7,362 nt of DNA from assembly GCA_963814985.1 (NCBI GenBank), contig CAWFFV010000011.1, positions 1 through 7,362 of the forward strand, given 5' to 3'. This DNA comes from CAWFFV01 sp963814985. GTDB lineage: Bacteria > Chloroflexota > Ktedonobacteria > Ktedonobacterales > Ktedonobacteraceae. The notes under the pieces were generated by a model, which was given only the letters and a program-made list of their open reading frames with translations, did no database searches and was not told the DNA's origin. How positions within the stretch are numbered: position 1 is the first letter of the stretch; each line of letters opens with the position of its first letter. A program made the position numbers and the translations under genes. This document shows positions 5,571 to 7,362 of the stretch, one piece after another.

Positions 5571-7208
5571 CTAGCTCTTCCCCGATACATAATGCATCTC
5601 GTAACGGCCCCTTAGCACCTTCTTATCGAATTTACCCACACTCGTCTTGGGAACCGCATCGATGAATACTACATCGTCAGGGAGCCACCATTTAGCAACC
5701 TGAGGACGTAGATGCTCGATAATCTCTTCTTTTGTGATCTTTCCCACAAATTCGGGCTTAGCTACGACAAAGGCCAGGGGCCGTTCTGACCAGGTTGGAT
5801 GCGGGGTACCTACGACACATGCCTCCAACACTTTAGCATGTCCCATAATCAAACCTTCTAGCTCAACTGAGGAGATCCATTCACCACCTGATTTCACAAG
5901 GTCCTTGGTGCGATCGACAAACTGAAGCATTCCATCTTCATCAACTACCGCAACATCTCCAGTACGTAGCCAGCCATCAGCAAATTTGGCATCAGATTCG
6001 CTATCATTGTAGTAAGCACGCGCAATCCAGGGACCACGTACCTGTAGTTCACCAAAGGCTTGACTATCCCAGGGAACTTCTTGTCCCGTCTCAATACTCA
6101 CCACGCGGAAATCAACTCCTGGCAAGACCGTACCCTGCCTGGCTTTGATACGAAACTGCTCTTCCAGTGACAAATCTTCATGATGTTTACGTAAATGGCA
6201 AATTGACGCCAAAGGAGAGGTTTCGGTCATTCCCCAGGCATGCACAAGGTTGATATTCTTATGATATAACCCTTCGATTAAAGATATCGGAGCAGCAGCA
6301 CCACCACAATAAATGCCACGAAGTGCAGAAAGATCAATCGACGTATCCTCTTTCCCCAACAAATGCAAGAAGCCAATCCAGATCGTCGGGACACCTGCTG
6401 CAACAGTCACACGCTCCTGGGACATAAGTTGAGCTATTCTGAGCGGGTCCATAAAGCGCCCCGGCAAGACCAGTTTTGAACCTGTCAGGGCTGCCGCATG
6501 AGGAAAGCCCCAGGCATTTGCATGAAACATCGGCACAATAGGCAGTGTCACATCACGCTCAGAGAGGGCCGGACCATCGGCAAGACCAATACCCATAGAA
6601 TGCAGAAAGATCGAACGATGACTATATACAACCCCTTTAGGGTTTCCGGTTGTGCCAGAGGTATAACACATAGCAGCAGCACTGTTTTCATCGAGAGCAG
6701 GCCACTTATATGTAGTCGGTTGATCAGTAATAAAAGTCTCATAATCAACTGAGGGTTGCAGTTTACTCGTTGGCTGAGGTCCATCACCCATGATGACATA
6801 CAGCTTTACGGTTGGCAGTTGATCCACCAGCGCTTCCAGAGCCGGCACAAGATCTTCATCGACGAAGATGATCTTGTCCTGGGCATCGTTGACAATGTAA
6901 ACTAACTGCTCAGCAAAGAGACGAATGTTAAGCGTGTGCAGAACAGCCCCCATACAGGGAACAGCAAAATAGAGTTCAAAATGACGGTAGGTATTCCAAC
7001 CAAAAGTTGCGACACGCTCTCCTTCTGTAACTCCCGCCTGTTGAAGCGCATGAGCAAGTTGCATGGAGCGCTTGCCCCACTCACCATAGGTATAACGATG
7101 TGGTTCACTTTCGGTCTGTGTCACAATTTCTTTACGTGAAAAAATGCGTGTGGCACGGTCAAACGCATGCTGTAAAGTCAGGGGATAATCCATCATCAAG
7201 CCTTGCAC
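5571..7208 (-). CDS. Long-chain fatty-acid-CoA ligase (acyl-CoA synthetase)
   Basis: The enzyme activates a fatty acid to acyl-adenylate with ATP and transfers it to CoA; it is expected in the cytoplasm or at the inner membrane face. Counted from the GTG start (545 aa), the ATP-binding P-loop YTSGTTGNPKG is at 182-192, the HAWGMTETS motif at 323-331, TGD at 416-418, DRTKDLVKSGGEWIS at 432-446, and the catalytic lysine of PKTSVGKF at 526. The whole chain resembles the structurally known Thermus long-chain enzyme (about 541 aa), including VVPMFHANAW-type and AVPCMGAVLHT segments. The open frame extends to an ATG at 7283, but that codon overlaps the TATAAT box. GAGGAGG (7223-7217) lies 8 bases before GTG 7208, which I take as the start. 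The substrate chain length cannot be read from the sequence. The gene looks intact and is followed by a terminator. Confidence 0.93.
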   Translation of the reverse strand: MQGLMMDYPLTLQHAFDRATRIFSRKEIVTQTESEPHRYTYGEWGKRSMQLAHALQQAGVTEGERVATFGWNTYRHFELYFAVPCMGAVLHTLNIRLFAEQLVYIVNDAQDKIIFVDEDLVPALEALVDQLPTVKLYVIMGDGPQPTSKLQPSVDYETFITDQPTTYKWPALDENSAAAMCYTSGTTGNPKGVVYSHRSIFLHSMGIGLADGPALSERDVTLPIVPMFHANAWGFPHAAALTGSKLVLPGRFMDPLRIAQLMSQERVTVAAGVPTIWIGFLHLLGKEDTSIDLSALRGIYCGGAAAPISLIEGLYHKNINLVHAWGMTETSPLASICHLRKHHEDLSLEEQFRIKARQGTVLPGVDFRVVSIETGQEVPWDSQAFGELQVRGPWIARAYYNDSESDAKFADGWLRTGDVAVVDEDGMLQFVDRTKDLVKSGGEWISSVELEGLIMGHAKVLEACVVGTPHPTWSERPLAFVVAKPEFVGKITKEEIIEHLRPQVAKWWLPDDVVFIDAVPKTSVGKFDKKVLRGRYEMHYVSGKS

Positions 7209-7262
7209 GGGAAGAACCTCCTCAGCGAAGTTGAAGCACGTAGAACACTCTAAAGGCACCAT

Positions 7263-7308
7263 GTAGTGTAACCTCAATGGCATTATACACTACTTTTCAC
7301 CCAAACAA
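7263..7308 (-). promoter_or_regulatory. Promoter of the acyl-CoA synthetase gene with candidate operator
   Basis: On the minus strand TATAAT (7287-7282) is a perfect -10. TTGTTT (7308-7303) is a possible -35 at a short spacing of 15; TTGCCT at 7313-7308 would be too far, at 20. An 8-bp perfect inverted repeat, GTAGTGTA (7263-7270) and TACACTAC (7286-7293), separated by 15 bases, overlaps the -10 box and the expected start site. This is where a repressor dimer would block initiation. No regulator gene is in the window. The remaining bases to 7362 show nothing further. Confidence 0.5.
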
Positions 7309-7362
7309 GGCAAGTGAGATTAAAGAAACCTTTGCGAGCAACAGGATTTCTCACCATTTTTA

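Noticed and set aside
7209..7283. Extension of the acyl-CoA synthetase to the ATG at 7283
   Set aside because: That ATG overlaps the TATAAT box and has no ribosome site, while GTG 7208 has GAGGAGG 8 bases upstream and gives the usual family length.

Overview
The window reads as accessory bacterial DNA of moderate GC content. The style of the TIR domain, the Thermus/Chloroflexi-like acyl-CoA synthetase and the asparagine-synthase relative suggest a Ktedonobacteria-type member of the Chloroflexota. That is inferred from family resemblance; there is no rRNA or marker gene. Two genes on the left and centre are broken, three large genes look intact, and an inserted cassette sits in the middle.

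Left part (1-1990, + strand): a small acidic protein of unknown function (12-290) is followed by an asparagine synthetase B-like gene (391-1990). That gene has at least four frame changes and one in-frame stop, and its ATP-pyrophosphatase motif is degraded, so it is a pseudogene.

Centre (1998-5399): an operon on the minus strand originally ran from an OLD/RecF-like AAA ATPase (5399-4263) into a Toprim-type gene resembling the DUF3226 family, starting 2 bases after the ATPase stop. Only the first 31 codons of the second gene (4260-4169) and roughly its last 72 codons (2218-1998) remain. Between the pieces lies a 1.95-kb cassette (2219-4168), bounded by related inverted repeats that begin GTGTAAATC. 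It carries one gene on the + strand, with its own promoter: a 519-residue protein with an N-terminal TIR domain, a proline-rich linker, one transmembrane helix and a seven-repeat beta-propeller. About 100 central residues of the Toprim-type protein appear to be missing, so the event was insertion plus deletion or replacement. ATPase-Toprim pairs and TIR proteins are both recurrent in prokaryotic immunity, so this looks like a defence locus whose ATPase partner was broken by an element carrying a different candidate effector or receptor.

Right part (5400-7362, minus strand): an intact long-chain fatty-acid-CoA ligase is probably translated from a GTG at 7208. Its promoter has a TATAAT box overlapped by an 8-bp inverted repeat that could be an operator. 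An intrinsic terminator follows the gene, and the ATPase then has its own extended -10 promoter. The ligase looks like ordinary metabolism unrelated to the defence-like locus.
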